Assembly (NCBI GenBank): GCA_009777355.1
Contig: WRMA01000005.1
Coordinates: 1-44,021, forward strand
Origin: Oscillospiraceae bacterium
Lineage (GTDB): Bacteria; Bacillota; Clostridia; Oscillospirales; WRJC01
Length of the DNA: 44,021 bases
Direction of reading: 5' to 3'
Shown one piece after another: positions 26,968-35,732 of the stretch (positions are counted from its first letter, which is position 1; every line of letters begins with the position of its first letter). Below the pieces are notes generated by a model. It was given only the letters and a program-made list of their open reading frames with translations, made no database searches and was not told the DNA's origin. A program made the translations under genes and the position numbers.

Positions 26968-27756
26968 ATGCTTAAAAACAAAAAAATTTTTGTCTTCGAC
27001 ATGGACGGGACTATTTACCTCGGAGAAAAAATCCTGCCGAACGCCGTCGAATTAATCTCGAAAATAAATTCCGGCAAAAATAAACGCATAGTTTATTTTA
27101 CGAACAACGCCTCAAAAAATCCCGCGCATTATCTTGAAAAACTGAACCGTCTGGGATTTGACGCTTCAGAAAACCAGATTTTAACCTCCGCGGATATTTT
27201 AATAAAATTTCTGAAATTACACAGAAAAAACAAAAAAATATATCTTCTCGGAACTCCCGAACTCAAAGAAATGTTTGAGCAGAACGGCATAACTTTAACT
27301 TCTGATACGCCCGATATAACGGTTACGTCGTTCGACACGACCCTGACTTACGACAAACTTGCGGAAGCCTGTAATTATATCAGAAACGGCTGCGAATGGC
27401 TGACTACGCATCCCGATATAAACTGCCCCGTCGAAAACGGATATATCCCCGACTGCGGCGCAATCAACGAATTAATCCGGGCGTCGACGGGCAGAGAACT
27501 GCCCAAAGCGTTCGGCAAGCCGTCCGGCGAAGTCGTTAAGAGCCTCGAGGAAATCTATTCTGAAAAGCGGGAAAACATGGTAATCTTCGGCGACAGACTA
27601 TACACAGACATAGCTCTCGGCAAGAAAAACGGCATGACCGCGGTTTTACTTCTCACAGGGGAGGCGACTCTTGAGGAAGCTTTGGCTCTCCCCGAAGATT
27701 TGCGTCCGGATATAATCTGCAAAGATTTATCCGAGGCTGAAAAATATATTTTCTGA
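26968..27756 (+). CDS. HAD-IIA family sugar phosphatase (NagD-like)
   Basis: A 262-residue HAD hydrolase. Motif I FVFDMDGTIYLGE gives D11 and D13, motif II is YFTNNASK, the lysine is in AFGKPSGEV, and motif IV is VIFGDRLYTDIALGKKNGM. The C2-type cap between motifs II and III defines the NagD/HAD-IIA class, which dephosphorylates sugar or nucleoside phosphates. AGAGG precedes the ATG. It stands alone on the plus strand, converging with the WG-repeat lipoprotein gene. Confidence 0.9.
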   Translation: MLKNKKIFVFDMDGTIYLGEKILPNAVELISKINSGKNKRIVYFTNNASKNPAHYLEKLNRLGFDASENQILTSADILIKFLKLHRKNKKIYLLGTPELKEMFEQNGITLTSDTPDITVTSFDTTLTYDKLAEACNYIRNGCEWLTTHPDINCPVENGYIPDCGAINELIRASTGRELPKAFGKPSGEVVKSLEEIYSEKRENMVIFGDRLYTDIALGKKNGMTAVLLLTGEATLEEALALPEDLRPDIICKDLSEAEKYIF

Positions 27757-27765
27757 CAAACACCC

Positions 27766-29559
27766 CTAATCTATCCTGATAAGATTTATCAGACCGCCCG
27801 GGGTTATTTTAAACGTCATCGTTAAAGTTTTATATATATCCGGCGATTTTTGATATGCCTGCTTTATATAGTCGAGCTCCGGGTCGATTTCCAGTAATTT
27901 ATAAAATCTCGAATAATGACGTTCCGATTCGTTTACTATACTTTCAAAAATATCTTCGGGCAAAAGCTCCTGAAGATTATATCTCTCGCCGTTATTTATT
28001 CCGGCAATATATACTTCGGGGATTTCAAAATGTTCGTCGCTTTCCTCGATAACCGCCAATACTTTCGCTTCGTATATTTCCCCGTCCTTTTGCTCTGTTT
28101 CCAAAACTATATGATGCAGAAAATGCGAAGAGTGAAGACCCATAGCATAAAATATATAGTCGTTCGTCGCGGGTCTGTACTGACCGTAACCCGCCATACG
28201 GTCTCTTTTTTCGGGCGTAAAATAAGACTCGTCAAGATTATATTTATAAGAGAGCATACGTTTCATGACGATTTCCGGAACTATTTCAGAGCTTATTCTT
28301 ATTATATCGGGTACGGACATATAAAAAATCTCTTCAAAAAGATTTGATTCGGCCGACACGCCGTTTACATGACCTCGGTAAAACGACAAATATTTTTTTA
28401 TTTTTTCCGTTATATCAGTTTCAAATAAATAATCCGCTTCAAACGCATTGCTGCTTCCTGATATCTTTCTCAGCGTTTCTATAGGTATTTCAGAAATATC
28501 TTTTCTTTTTCCCGATTCGTCTATATAAAACGCTTCGCCGCCGTTGATAACGAGAGCGTAGCCGGATATAAAAATATCCATTAAATCATATATCGGCGGT
28601 GTAATTTCCGTAAAATTATTTTGGTCGAGAACGCAGAATTTACCGTCTCTGAAAGCCGTCAGCGGCATATTATTCGGGGAATACGCAAAAAATATTCCGT
28701 CGTATATATGTTCTGAAATCCGCTCGCCGTCTCTGCCGCCTATATAATATTCGCCGTCTTTTACAAATATAAAATTTTTCATATCGTCATAGTCGAGAGG
28801 TCTTATATAATCGTAAACGGGCGGGATTATTAAATTAAAATCAAAATCGACATAGCCGTATTTATAATATTCAGTTTTATTATAATAATCGTCAGCGTCA
28901 ATAAGAGTAGGGGTTTCGGCATTTTTTGATATAGTATTTTTTTCTTCCATTCTCTCAAGCCAGTCTGTAATAACCGGGTCGTCCTGTAAATAATATTCGC
29001 GTCTCTTCTCGCCGAAATTATAACGGCTGTACGAAGAATACGAGATATTCAACGGAATTAAATCTCCGTGACGATAAAAGTCAAAAGGCGCGTTTAGATA
29101 TCTTTTAATTACTTCGCCGCTTTCCGCGTCTATTATATCGGTAATATAATTTTCGGGAAAATTCTGATATATAAAATAATCCTGTAAATCCAGTCGGCAT
29201 TTTAAATATTTAACTTTGCCCGAATAATTCACGTTGTGTTCGTCAATCGAATTATAACATAATTCAGTCAGAACCCGGCCGTTTTCGTCAATTAAAACAA
29301 CTCCGCCGTCAAGATTGGCGATAATATTTCCGTTCTGCAGCGTTCTCGCCGACGACGATTCGCGCTTAATATTTAAATCCAGGACTAAATTCTCTTCGAG
29401 AAAATATTTTTCGTCGGGAGTAAAAAGCGACGGGTCGCCGTATATCGGAGATTCTTCGCCGGGATTCTCTTCGTTAATATTTTCATCGGCGCATGAATTT
29501 AAAGTTAGTAAAAATATAAATATAAGAGTAAAAACTATAATAATCTTTGCGCGTTTCAT
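27766..29559 (-). CDS. WG-repeat lipoprotein
   Basis: A 597-residue exported lipoprotein. The signal peptide IIIVFTLIFIFLLTLNSC ends in a lipobox near C23. The first two thirds contain degenerate WG repeats (YGYVDFDFNLIIPPVYDYI, KFCVLDQNNFTEITPPIYDLM). The last third, after residue 375, is an uncharacterised domain, possibly of the RsiV/DUF3298 type found with WG repeats. GGGAGA precedes the ATG. It probably faces the cell surface. Function unknown. Confidence 0.75.
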   Translation of the reverse strand: MKRAKIIIVFTLIFIFLLTLNSCADENINEENPGEESPIYGDPSLFTPDEKYFLEENLVLDLNIKRESSSARTLQNGNIIANLDGGVVLIDENGRVLTELCYNSIDEHNVNYSGKVKYLKCRLDLQDYFIYQNFPENYITDIIDAESGEVIKRYLNAPFDFYRHGDLIPLNISYSSYSRYNFGEKRREYYLQDDPVITDWLERMEEKNTISKNAETPTLIDADDYYNKTEYYKYGYVDFDFNLIIPPVYDYIRPLDYDDMKNFIFVKDGEYYIGGRDGERISEHIYDGIFFAYSPNNMPLTAFRDGKFCVLDQNNFTEITPPIYDLMDIFISGYALVINGGEAFYIDESGKRKDISEIPIETLRKISGSSNAFEADYLFETDITEKIKKYLSFYRGHVNGVSAESNLFEEIFYMSVPDIIRISSEIVPEIVMKRMLSYKYNLDESYFTPEKRDRMAGYGQYRPATNDYIFYAMGLHSSHFLHHIVLETEQKDGEIYEAKVLAVIEESDEHFEIPEVYIAGINNGERYNLQELLPEDIFESIVNESERHYSRFYKLLEIDPELDYIKQAYQKSPDIYKTLTMTFKITPGGLINLIRID

Positions 29560-29653
29560 AAATAAAATTCTCCCATTTTATTATTTTTATTTTGATAATA
29601 TCATAAATTTAAAAACTTATATATATTTTTTTATTAAATTTTATTAAAATTGC

Positions 29654-29682
29654 TTGACATATATTAAAATTTATGATATAAT
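29654..29682 (+). promoter_or_regulatory. Consensus sigma-A promoter of rplJ-rplL
   Basis: TTGACA and TATAAT at exactly 17 bp, with transcription predicted to begin about 29689, just before the L10 leader. The distance to rplJ is nearly 400 bp, a long leader. Confidence 0.85.
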
Positions 29683-29700
29683 TTCAGAAGTTATGAAAAA

Positions 29701-29761
29701 TATCCTGAGACAACAGGCGCGCATGCCGCGCATAATTTTGCCTGTCGAGGACAATAATTCT
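29701..29761 (+). ncRNA. Ribosomal protein L10 leader
   Basis: Matches the L10 leader fold: GAGACAACAGGC, an inner GCGC…GCGC hairpin, and GCCTGTCGAGGACA, with ACAGGC (29713-29718) pairing GCCTGT (29740-29745). This RNA binds the L10-L12 complex to repress its own operon. Downstream segments can pair with it: ACAATAA 29751-29757 with TTATTGT 29800-29806, and GAGACAA 29707-29713 with TTGTCTC 29807-29813. These would compete with the attenuator. Confidence 0.85.
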
Positions 29762-29809
29762 TAAATAATATTATAATATTTATAGTTTATTTTGTCGTTT
29801 TATTGTTTG

Positions 29810-29844
29810 TCTCTTACGGTTTTTTCGCCGAAAGGGATTTTTTT
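29810..29844 (+). terminator. Intrinsic attenuator of the rplJ leader
   Basis: TCTCTTACGG and CCGAAAGGGA form a 10-bp stem with one mismatch, followed by seven T's. Its 5' arm shares bases with the L10 leader through TTGTCTC, which fits an attenuation switch. Confidence 0.75.
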
Positions 29845-29866
29845 ATTTTATTAAAAATCAAGAAAA

Positions 29867-30040
29867 CATGAGTTACGCAGTTGATAAAGTTTGCCCAAAG
29901 CCCCCCTTGTTAAAGGGGGGTGTCACGAAGTGACGGGGGGATTCCGGACAACAGAAGTAATCCCCCCTGCGGCTTCGCCGCTTTCCCCCCTTTAACAAGG
30001 GGGGCGAAAATGGCAAATACGTCAAGCGCGTAACTCGTGG
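29867..30040 (+). mobile_element. MITE-like palindromic element in the rplJ leader
   Basis: Arms CATGAGTTACGC and GCGTAACTCGTG enclose CCCCCCTTGTTAAAGGGGGG hairpins and GCGGCTTCGCCGC. The interior shares CACGAAGTGACGGGGGG-type text with the element at 31194-31320. It lies between the attenuator and the rplJ ribosome site, so it is transcribed as part of the leader. Confidence 0.72.
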
Positions 30041-30075
30041 AAAATAAAAAACGGATGAGAGGTGAATAAAGAAAA

Positions 30076-30612
30076 ATGCCGAGTGTAAAAGTGCTTGAGG
30101 AAAAAAAGCAAATGGTCGCCGACGTCGCCGGTAAGCTCAAAAAAGCGTCCGCCGGGGTTCTGGTCGATTATCAGGGCATAAACGTCGAGCAGGATACCAA
30201 AATGCGCAAAGAATTAAGGGAAGCGGGCGTGGATTACTTCGTGTTTAAGAACACCCTGTCGAGACTCGCGGTAAAAGACGCCGGATTCGACGGACTCCTG
30301 CCGGTTCTCGAAAAAGGCATGACCGCTATCGCGGTGAGCGAGAACGACCCGGTCGCGCCGGCTAAAATACTTGCGTCTTACGCGGACAAAATCGAGACGT
30401 TTAATATTAAGGCGGGTTTCGTCGACGGAATGGTTATAGACGTGGGCGGCGTAAGCCAGCTTGCGACCCTGCCGTCGAAAGAAGAGCTCGTCGCGAAAGT
30501 TCTGGGCAGTCTGCAAGCTCCGATTTACGGGCTTGTCAACGTACTCAACGGCAATTTGAGAGGTCTGGCTTGCGTTCTGCAGGCTATACATGACAAAAAA
30601 GCGGCTGAATAA
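30076..30612 (+). CDS. rplJ: Ribosomal protein L10
   Basis: Stalk-base protein of the large ribosomal subunit, which anchors L7/L12 dimers. The 178 residues match normal L10: MPSVKVLEEKKQMVADVAGKLKKA, LVDYQGI near residue 32, ELREAGVDYFVFKNTL, and the C-terminal helix LACVLQAIHDKKA that binds L7/L12. GAGAGGTG precedes the ATG. It follows the L10 leader and attenuator, with rplL 65 bp downstream. The usual rplK-rplA upstream partners are absent here. Confidence 0.97.
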   Translation: MPSVKVLEEKKQMVADVAGKLKKASAGVLVDYQGINVEQDTKMRKELREAGVDYFVFKNTLSRLAVKDAGFDGLLPVLEKGMTAIAVSENDPVAPAKILASYADKIETFNIKAGFVDGMVIDVGGVSQLATLPSKEELVAKVLGSLQAPIYGLVNVLNGNLRGLACVLQAIHDKKAAE

Positions 30613-30677
30613 AAAAATTAAAAAATAATTAAAATTTAAAATTAAAATATTAAGAATATTATTGGAGGAAAATTAAA

Positions 30678-31061
30678 ATGGCGTCTGAAAAAACATTAAA
30701 ATTAATAGAAGAAATAAAAACCCTGACGGTTCTTGACCTTGCCGATTTGGTTAAAGCCCTCGAAGAAGAATTCGGAGTATCGGCGGCGGCTCCCGTAGCC
30801 GTGGCGGCGGCTCCCGCGGGCGCGGCGACTCCCGCAGCCGAAGAACAGACCGAGTTCGACGTTATTCTCACCGGAGCGGGCGAGAGTAAGCTCAACGTTA
30901 TAAAAGTCGTGCGCGAGGTGCTTACCCCTCTCGGACTGAAAGAAGCGAAAGAGCTCGTCGAAAGCGCGCCTAAAGCAATCAAAGAAGGCATAACGAAAGA
31001 AGAAGCGAACGAAATCAAAGACAAACTGGTCGCTGCGGGAGCGGCGGTCGAGATTAAATAA
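30678..31061 (+). CDS. rplL: Ribosomal protein L7/L12
   Basis: Stalk protein that recruits translation GTPases. The 127 residues comprise the N-terminal dimerisation domain ([26 protein letters not shown]), an Ala/Pro hinge ([18 protein letters not shown]) and the C-terminal domain with [42 protein letters not shown]-like TGGAGG precedes the ATG. It is the last gene of the pair and is followed by a terminator. Confidence 0.98.
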   Translation: MASEKTLKLIEEIKTLTVLDLADLVKALEEEFGVSAAAPVAVAAAPAGAATPAAEEQTEFDVILTGAGESKLNVIKVVREVLTPLGLKEAKELVESAPKAIKEGITKEEANEIKDKLVAAGAAVEIK

Positions 31062-31076
31062 TTTGTCTGCAGAAAC

Positions 31077-31111
31077 AAAACGCCATGCGATTTATATTTG
31101 CGCGGCGTTTT
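31077..31111 (+). terminator. Intrinsic terminator after rplL
   Basis: AAAACGCC and GGCGTTTT, extended by TGCG/CGCG pairs around an AT loop, followed by ATTTTTTG, 15 bp past the rplL stop. rpoB does not follow, unlike the usual order. Confidence 0.82.
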
Positions 31112-31149
31112 ATTTTTTGTATTATAAGCGGGGGTAAAATAACGCGCCA

Positions 31150-31356
31150 TGTAGGGGCGGCCATTGGCCGTCCGTGTGAAAAACATTAGAAACTCCCCCA
31201 GTCGCCTGCGGGCGACAGCCCCCTCAAAGAGGGAGCCAGGGAAATTACGTCCGAAGCCTCCCTCAGCCGCGAAGCGGCGATTGAGGGGGGTGCTGCGAAG
31301 TGACGGGGGGAGCGGATTTACGTTGATTTTGCGGACGCGCAATGCGCGCCCCTACA
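31150..31356. mobile_element. GTAGGGGCGG element interrupted by a second palindromic element
   Basis: The outer arms GTAGGGGCGGCCATTGGCC and GCGCAATGCGCGCCCCTAC match the compact copy at 9600-9735. Between AAACT and CGTTG an extra block of about 125 bp (31194-31320) is inserted, with CTCCCCCAGTC and GACGGGGGGAG ends and CCGCGAAGCGGC inside. This looks like one repeat nested in another. The 444-bp gap after rplL holds the terminator, this element and the promoter at 31413. Confidence 0.75.
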
Positions 31357-31412
31357 TTTATATAAAAATCAAGCTATTTTTGGTAAAATTCAGCTTTGTT
31401 TAATAAAACCTG

Positions 31413-31441
31413 TTGACAGGATTCTGCAAACGTGATATTAT
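31413..31441 (+). promoter_or_regulatory. Predicted sigma-A promoter for the 31506 gene group
   Basis: TTGACA, 17 bp, TATTAT; transcription would start about 31448, 58 bp before a small ORF with a strong ribosome site. Confidence 0.7.
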
Positions 31442-31505
31442 ATTAATACAATAGTAAATAATATTTACTTAAAAATATTAAATTATATACGGGAGGATTT
31501 TATTT

Positions 31506-31679
31506 ATGTTAAAGAGTGTCCAAATTGTCAGAATAGGGGTGGCTGTTACCGCAATTTCGCTGATTATGGCTCATGTCGCGGGCTTTCCTCACGAACTTAC
31601 GTCGTTTTTGATGGGTATGGGCTGCAGTTTAAGTATAATCGGCGAAGGAAAACGTTTTGCAGAAATACGTTCAGTATAA
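31506..31679 (+). CDS. Small hydrophobic protein, 57 residues
   Basis: Not in the ORF track because of its length. ATG with GGGAGG nine bases upstream, 57 codons, TAA stop: MLKSVQIVRIGVAVTAISLI… through GFPHELTSFLMGMGCSLSII to a basic tail. Two hydrophobic stretches suggest a small membrane protein. A strong promoter lies upstream, and a membrane-protein gene follows after 37 bp. Family not recognised. Confidence 0.65.
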   Translation: MLKSVQIVRIGVAVTAISLIMAHVAGFPHELTSFLMGMGCSLSIIGEGKRFAEIRSV

Positions 31680-31716
31680 GCAAATTATTAATTAAACAAA
31701 GGCGAGGTGTAAAATC

Positions 31717-32568
31717 ATGAAAAATAATAATAACAATAATTCAGTTAAACTTGCGGCGTATCTCAATTCTTATATCACGGCGGGGGTATTGTTCGGCATA
31801 ATATATATATTATCAATGATTTTGTTCGGTCTGGTTACGGAACAGGCTTCCGGCGTTATGCTTTATTTTATAAGCGGCGCGGCGTACATATCGGCTTTTA
31901 TAATTGCCGGAATAACGGCAGTCAGGTGCGCGAAAGCGAACAAAATCAAAAACCCCGATATTTTTACCTCTCCCCGCGACACGGCGTATTATTTTAAGCG
32001 CGTAGCTTTTATCGCCATTATGATTATCCTGATGAATCTTGCCGCTTCTCTTGTGGGAATGTTCGCGAACGCGATTTTAGCGTCGGTTTTTCTCAGAATC
32101 GAAAATATATTTTTCAGAGAATTTTTTATTAAACTTCCGGTGTTTATTTTATATATTATATTTGTCTATAAAATGCTTGTTCGCTATGGATTCATGGATT
32201 CGCAGCGAAAAATATTCAATAAAAATATAAAAACCCTCGCCTTTATTATTGCGCTTTTGGTTTTACTTCCCTCTCTTGTTTATGACAATTATTTCTACTC
32301 GCCGACTTTTTCAAACGAATCGCTGGCCGTCGTGAACGTCCAGACGATTTTAAGCCCTGCCGAAGGCTCTTATATTTTTGAATACGACGGCATGATAGAA
32401 AACGAAAACTTCGGCGTTTTAAATATAATATTAATCGGCTTATCCGTTTTGGCGACGTTTATAATCCAGATATTTATATTCAGGTTCGCATATAATAAAG
32501 GGAAGAAAATTTTTATAAAACAGCACATAAGAGAAGTCGGCGAATACGAAACGGACGAGAATATTTAA
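31717..32568 (+). CDS. Multi-pass membrane protein of unknown function
   Basis: A 283-residue integral membrane protein with about six helices: GVLFGIIYILSMILFGLV, YISAFIIAGITAV, FIAIMIILMNLAASLVGM, LPVFILYIIFVYKMLV, FIIALLVLLPSLVY and ILIGLSVLATFIIQIFIF. A roughly 40-residue segment before the last helix (YSPTFSNESLAVVNVQTIL…) is probably extracytoplasmic. GAGGTG precedes the ATG. It is likely co-transcribed with the small ORF upstream. Family not recognised. Confidence 0.72.
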   Translation: MKNNNNNNSVKLAAYLNSYITAGVLFGIIYILSMILFGLVTEQASGVMLYFISGAAYISAFIIAGITAVRCAKANKIKNPDIFTSPRDTAYYFKRVAFIAIMIILMNLAASLVGMFANAILASVFLRIENIFFREFFIKLPVFILYIIFVYKMLVRYGFMDSQRKIFNKNIKTLAFIIALLVLLPSLVYDNYFYSPTFSNESLAVVNVQTILSPAEGSYIFEYDGMIENENFGVLNIILIGLSVLATFIIQIFIFRFAYNKGKKIFIKQHIREVGEYETDENI

Positions 32569-32590
32569 TATCAGCGCGCAAACAAAACGA

Positions 32591-32613
32591 ATGTAGGGGC
32601 GATTACTAATCGC
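32591..32613. repeat. Short GGGGCGATTA hairpin repeat
   Basis: GGGCGATTA and TAATCGCCC form a small hairpin between two membrane-protein genes, related to the 18600-18627 repeat. Confidence 0.5.
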
Positions 32614-32649
32614 CCGTGAAAAACGACGAATATAAGGGTAAAATAAATT

Positions 32650-32895
32650 ATGATGATAATTATAAAATATATCGGCGGATTTATAAAAAATCTCGCGAAA
32701 GAATTTACGGATATTTATCTTGACGAGAAAAATATCAGGGAATCTTACGGCGACGAATACGCCGACAGGTTTTCCGTAATCAATCCGAAAACGGGCAGAC
32801 GAAAACTCTCGGCTTTGAAATTAGCCAAGAGAATCGTTATAGTTTTAATCGTTGCGTTCTGGGCGCTTATTATATACAGGATTGCGTCGGTTTGA
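32650..32895 (+). CDS. Small protein with one C-terminal transmembrane helix
   Basis: An 81-residue protein with a mostly polar N-terminal part (FIKNLAKEFTDIYLDEKNIRE…) and a C-terminal helix IVIVLIVAFWALIIYRIA, so a tail-anchored topology is likely. Only a weak AAGGGT ribosome site is seen. It follows the multi-pass membrane protein by 81 bp across a small hairpin repeat. Family not recognised. Confidence 0.55.
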   Translation: MMIIIKYIGGFIKNLAKEFTDIYLDEKNIRESYGDEYADRFSVINPKTGRRKLSALKLAKRIVIVLIVAFWALIIYRIASV

Positions 32896-32904
32896 TTATA
32901 TAAT

Positions 32905-34206
32905 TTACGCCGTCAGGCTTTCTATATACGCCAGCTTTATGCATACGCACAGAGCGTCTACCGCAAGGGTCAGGTCGTCTATTGACGGGAACGTCGGCGC
33001 GATTCTTATATTGCTGTCGTCCGGGTCTTTTTTATAGGGATACGTCGAACCCGCGGGAGTCAGGGCGACGCCCAGTTCGGCCGCGAGAGCGATAGTTTTC
33101 TTCGCGCAGTTTTCGGGAACGAACAGGCTGATAAAATATCCGCCGTTGGGTTTATTCCACTTTGCGAGATTCGTTCCGCCCAGATTTTTTTCAAGACCAA
33201 TATTCACGGCTTCGAATTTCGGCTTTAATATTTCCCTGTGCTTTGCCATATGGGCTTTTATTCCCGCTTTGTCTTTTAAGAATACGGCATGGCGCAGCTG
33301 ATTTAATTTATCCGGGCCTATCGTCTGGATAAATACTTTCGAGCTTATGTATTTAATATTTTTTTCGCTTGCGACAAGCGCGCATATGCCGCCCCCCGCG
33401 AAAGTTATTTTTGAAGTCGATATAAACATATTGAGCATATCTTCTTTTTTGTTTTTCTTCAGTTCTGCTAAAATATCGAGAAGAGCGTCGCCTTCGTCCG
33501 TTAAATCGTGGACGAAATAAGCGTTGTCGTAATATATCCTGAAATCGTCGGCGGCGGGGGATAAATCCGCGAGTCTTTTAACGACTTCGTCCGAATAAGT
33601 AATACCGTCGGGATTCGAATATTTCGGCACGCACCATATGCCTTTTACTAACGGGTCGCCGTTCACTAATTTTTCTACTTCGTCCATATCCGGACCGTCA
33701 GAGTTTAATTTTATATTAATCATTTCTATGCCGTAATATTCGCATATAGAGAAATGCCTGTCATATCCTGGAACGGGGCATAAAAACTTCGGCTTTTGAT
33801 TATCCCCGAGTTTACTCCAGGGAGTCGAGCCTTCATAAACTCCGAGAAGCATAGAACGGACTATATTGTCGTGCATGATATTAAGCGACGAGTTTCCGAA
33901 AAGCATGATTTCGTTTACGCTCCCGGCTCCCGTCAAATCCCTGAACATTTCCCTCGCTTCAACTATTCCGGTAAGACCGCCGTAATTTCGGCAGTCGCCC
34001 GCGTCTTTTGAACTGTAATCGATTTCGCTTAAATCCATTTTAAGCATAGGATTCGACAAATCGAGCTGTTCTTTGCACGGAACTCCTCTGGTCATGTTCA
34101 GTTTAAGATTTTTCGCCTTGTATTCGCCGAAAACATTCGTTAATTTTTGTTTTTCCTCAAATAATTGATTTTGACTGAAATCAGAATAAATATTTTTTTG
34201 CGGCAT
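32905..34206 (-). CDS. Type Ic aspartate aminotransferase-like PLP enzyme
   Basis: A 433-residue fold-type I PLP enzyme of the PF12897 type (class Ic aspartate aminotransferase). It shows LNMTRGVPCKEQLDLSNPM at the N-terminus, DCRNYGGLTGIVEAREMF, the VPKYSNPDGITYS segment, the D-Y pair in IYYDNAYFVHDL, and STSKITFAGGG with the Schiff-base lysine. It would convert aspartate and 2-oxoglutarate to oxaloacetate and glutamate. GAGGAGAG precedes the ATG. asnS lies 51 bp upstream on the same strand, an aspartate/asparagine grouping. Confidence 0.88.
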   Translation of the reverse strand: MPQKNIYSDFSQNQLFEEKQKLTNVFGEYKAKNLKLNMTRGVPCKEQLDLSNPMLKMDLSEIDYSSKDAGDCRNYGGLTGIVEAREMFRDLTGAGSVNEIMLFGNSSLNIMHDNIVRSMLLGVYEGSTPWSKLGDNQKPKFLCPVPGYDRHFSICEYYGIEMINIKLNSDGPDMDEVEKLVNGDPLVKGIWCVPKYSNPDGITYSDEVVKRLADLSPAADDFRIYYDNAYFVHDLTDEGDALLDILAELKKNKKEDMLNMFISTSKITFAGGGICALVASEKNIKYISSKVFIQTIGPDKLNQLRHAVFLKDKAGIKAHMAKHREILKPKFEAVNIGLEKNLGGTNLAKWNKPNGGYFISLFVPENCAKKTIALAAELGVALTPAGSTYPYKKDPDDSNIRIAPTFPSIDDLTLAVDALCVCIKLAYIESLTA

Positions 34207-34257
34207 AATTTTTTCTCTCCTCTTTTTATTTTATATAAATTTATTTTTTTGCTGAAA

Positions 34258-35658
34258 TTAAAATCCGGCGTTTCCCGATGTTCTCGGGAAAGCGCAGACG
34301 TCGCGTATATTTGAAACCCCCGTAAGATACATGACGAGACGTTCGAAACCTATGCCGAATCCGGCGTGTTTTGTTCCTCCGTATTTACGCAGTTCGAGAT
34401 ACCATCTGTAATCTTCTTCTTTCAGGCCTTTATTTTTTATCGCATCGATAAGCCTGTCGTGTCTTTCTTCTCTCTGCGAACCTCCAATTAATTCGCCTAT
34501 ACCCGGAACGAGCAAATCGACCGACGCGACCGTTTTGTTAATTTTATCATCGTCGCCGTCGTTTTGACGCATATAAAACGCCTTGATTTCTTCGGGATAA
34601 TCCGTTACGAACACCGGACCGTTAAATATTTTATCAGTCAGATATTTTTCGTGCTCGGTCTGGATATCCATACCCCATTTTACGGGATATTCAAATTTGA
34701 CCCCTGAATTTACCGCTTCTTCGAGTATTCCGACCGCTTTGGTATAAGTTATTCTGGAAAATTTTTGATTTGCGGTTTTATTAAGACGCTCAAGAAGCGA
34801 ATTATCGATAAATTGATTTAAAAATTCAAGCTCTTCTTTGCAGTTCGTTAAAATATAGTCAGTTATAAAAACAAGACATTCTTCCATTAGGTTTATGTCG
34901 TCGTCCAAATCGGCGAACGCGATTTCAGGTTCAATCATCCAAAATTCCGCGGCGTGCTTCTGCGTGTTTGACTTTTCAGCCCTGAACGTCGGACCGAAAG
35001 TATAGACGTTCGCGAAAGCCATCGCGAAACATTCGGCGTTCGTCTGTCCCGAAACCGTCAGAAACGCTTCTTTGCCGAAGAAGTTTTCCCTCTCTTTTTT
35101 TGTCTCGCCGTCCGTTATAACCCGGAACATATTGCCCGCGCCCTCGCAGTCGGAAGTTGTGATTATGGGCGTGTGAACATAGATAAAATTTTTTTCGTTA
35201 AAAAATTTATGGACGGCGAACGACGCGAGCGACCTTATTCTGAAAATCGCGGAATATAAATTAGTCCTCGGACGGAGATGCGCGATTTCGCGCAGAAATT
35301 CGGGCGAGTGACGTTTTTTCTGTAGGGGATAATCGGGCGTCGACGTTCCCTCGATTTTTATTTCCGCGGCGTTTAACTCAAAAGGCTGTTTCGACTGCGG
35401 CGTTAAAATCAACTCGCCGGTTATGACAAAACCCGCGCCGATATTCTGCGAAGATATAAGAGAGTAGTCTCCGGGTATTTTCTGACTTTCAAAAACTACC
35501 TGAAGATTTTTGAAAAAACTCCCGTCGTTAAGCTCGACAAAGCCGACGGACGCTCCCGCGCGCAGCGAACGCGCCCAGCCCGCGACCGTTATGATTTCCC
35601 CGCCGAATTTTCCGGGAGATTTATATATATCTTTTATTTGCGTTCTGATTCCGGTCAT
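34258..35658 (-). CDS. asnS: Asparaginyl-tRNA synthetase
   Basis: Class II synthetase, 466 residues, normal bacterial length. An N-terminal OB-fold anticodon-binding domain ([25 protein letters not shown]) is followed by the catalytic domain with [24 protein letters not shown] (motif 2), [17 protein letters not shown] and [15 protein letters not shown] (motif 3). It charges tRNA-Asn, so this organism has the direct Asn pathway. AGGGGG precedes the ATG. It precedes the aminotransferase gene. Confidence 0.96.
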   Translation of the reverse strand: MTGIRTQIKDIYKSPGKFGGEIITVAGWARSLRAGASVGFVELNDGSFFKNLQVVFESQKIPGDYSLISSQNIGAGFVITGELILTPQSKQPFELNAAEIKIEGTSTPDYPLQKKRHSPEFLREIAHLRPRTNLYSAIFRIRSLASFAVHKFFNEKNFIYVHTPIITTSDCEGAGNMFRVITDGETKKERENFFGKEAFLTVSGQTNAECFAMAFANVYTFGPTFRAEKSNTQKHAAEFWMIEPEIAFADLDDDINLMEECLVFITDYILTNCKEELEFLNQFIDNSLLERLNKTANQKFSRITYTKAVGILEEAVNSGVKFEYPVKWGMDIQTEHEKYLTDKIFNGPVFVTDYPEEIKAFYMRQNDGDDDKINKTVASVDLLVPGIGELIGGSQREERHDRLIDAIKNKGLKEEDYRWYLELRKYGGTKHAGFGIGFERLVMYLTGVSNIRDVCAFPRTSGNAGF

Positions 35659-35732
35659 TTTTATACCCCCTATGCGTTTTTTTTAATCGCTGTATTACAG
35701 CATATTATATATGCCGCCGTCAATTAAATTTA

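Noticed and set aside
30659-31342. 227-residue minus-strand ORF over rplL and the downstream repeat
   Set aside because: Antisense to rplL and through a repeat element; composition (Ser/Ala runs) mirrors the L7/L12 hinge on the other strand.
6440-31356. Repeated palindromes as a CRISPR array
   Set aside because: Copies are dispersed, differ in length and interior, lack regular spacers, and no cas gene is present.
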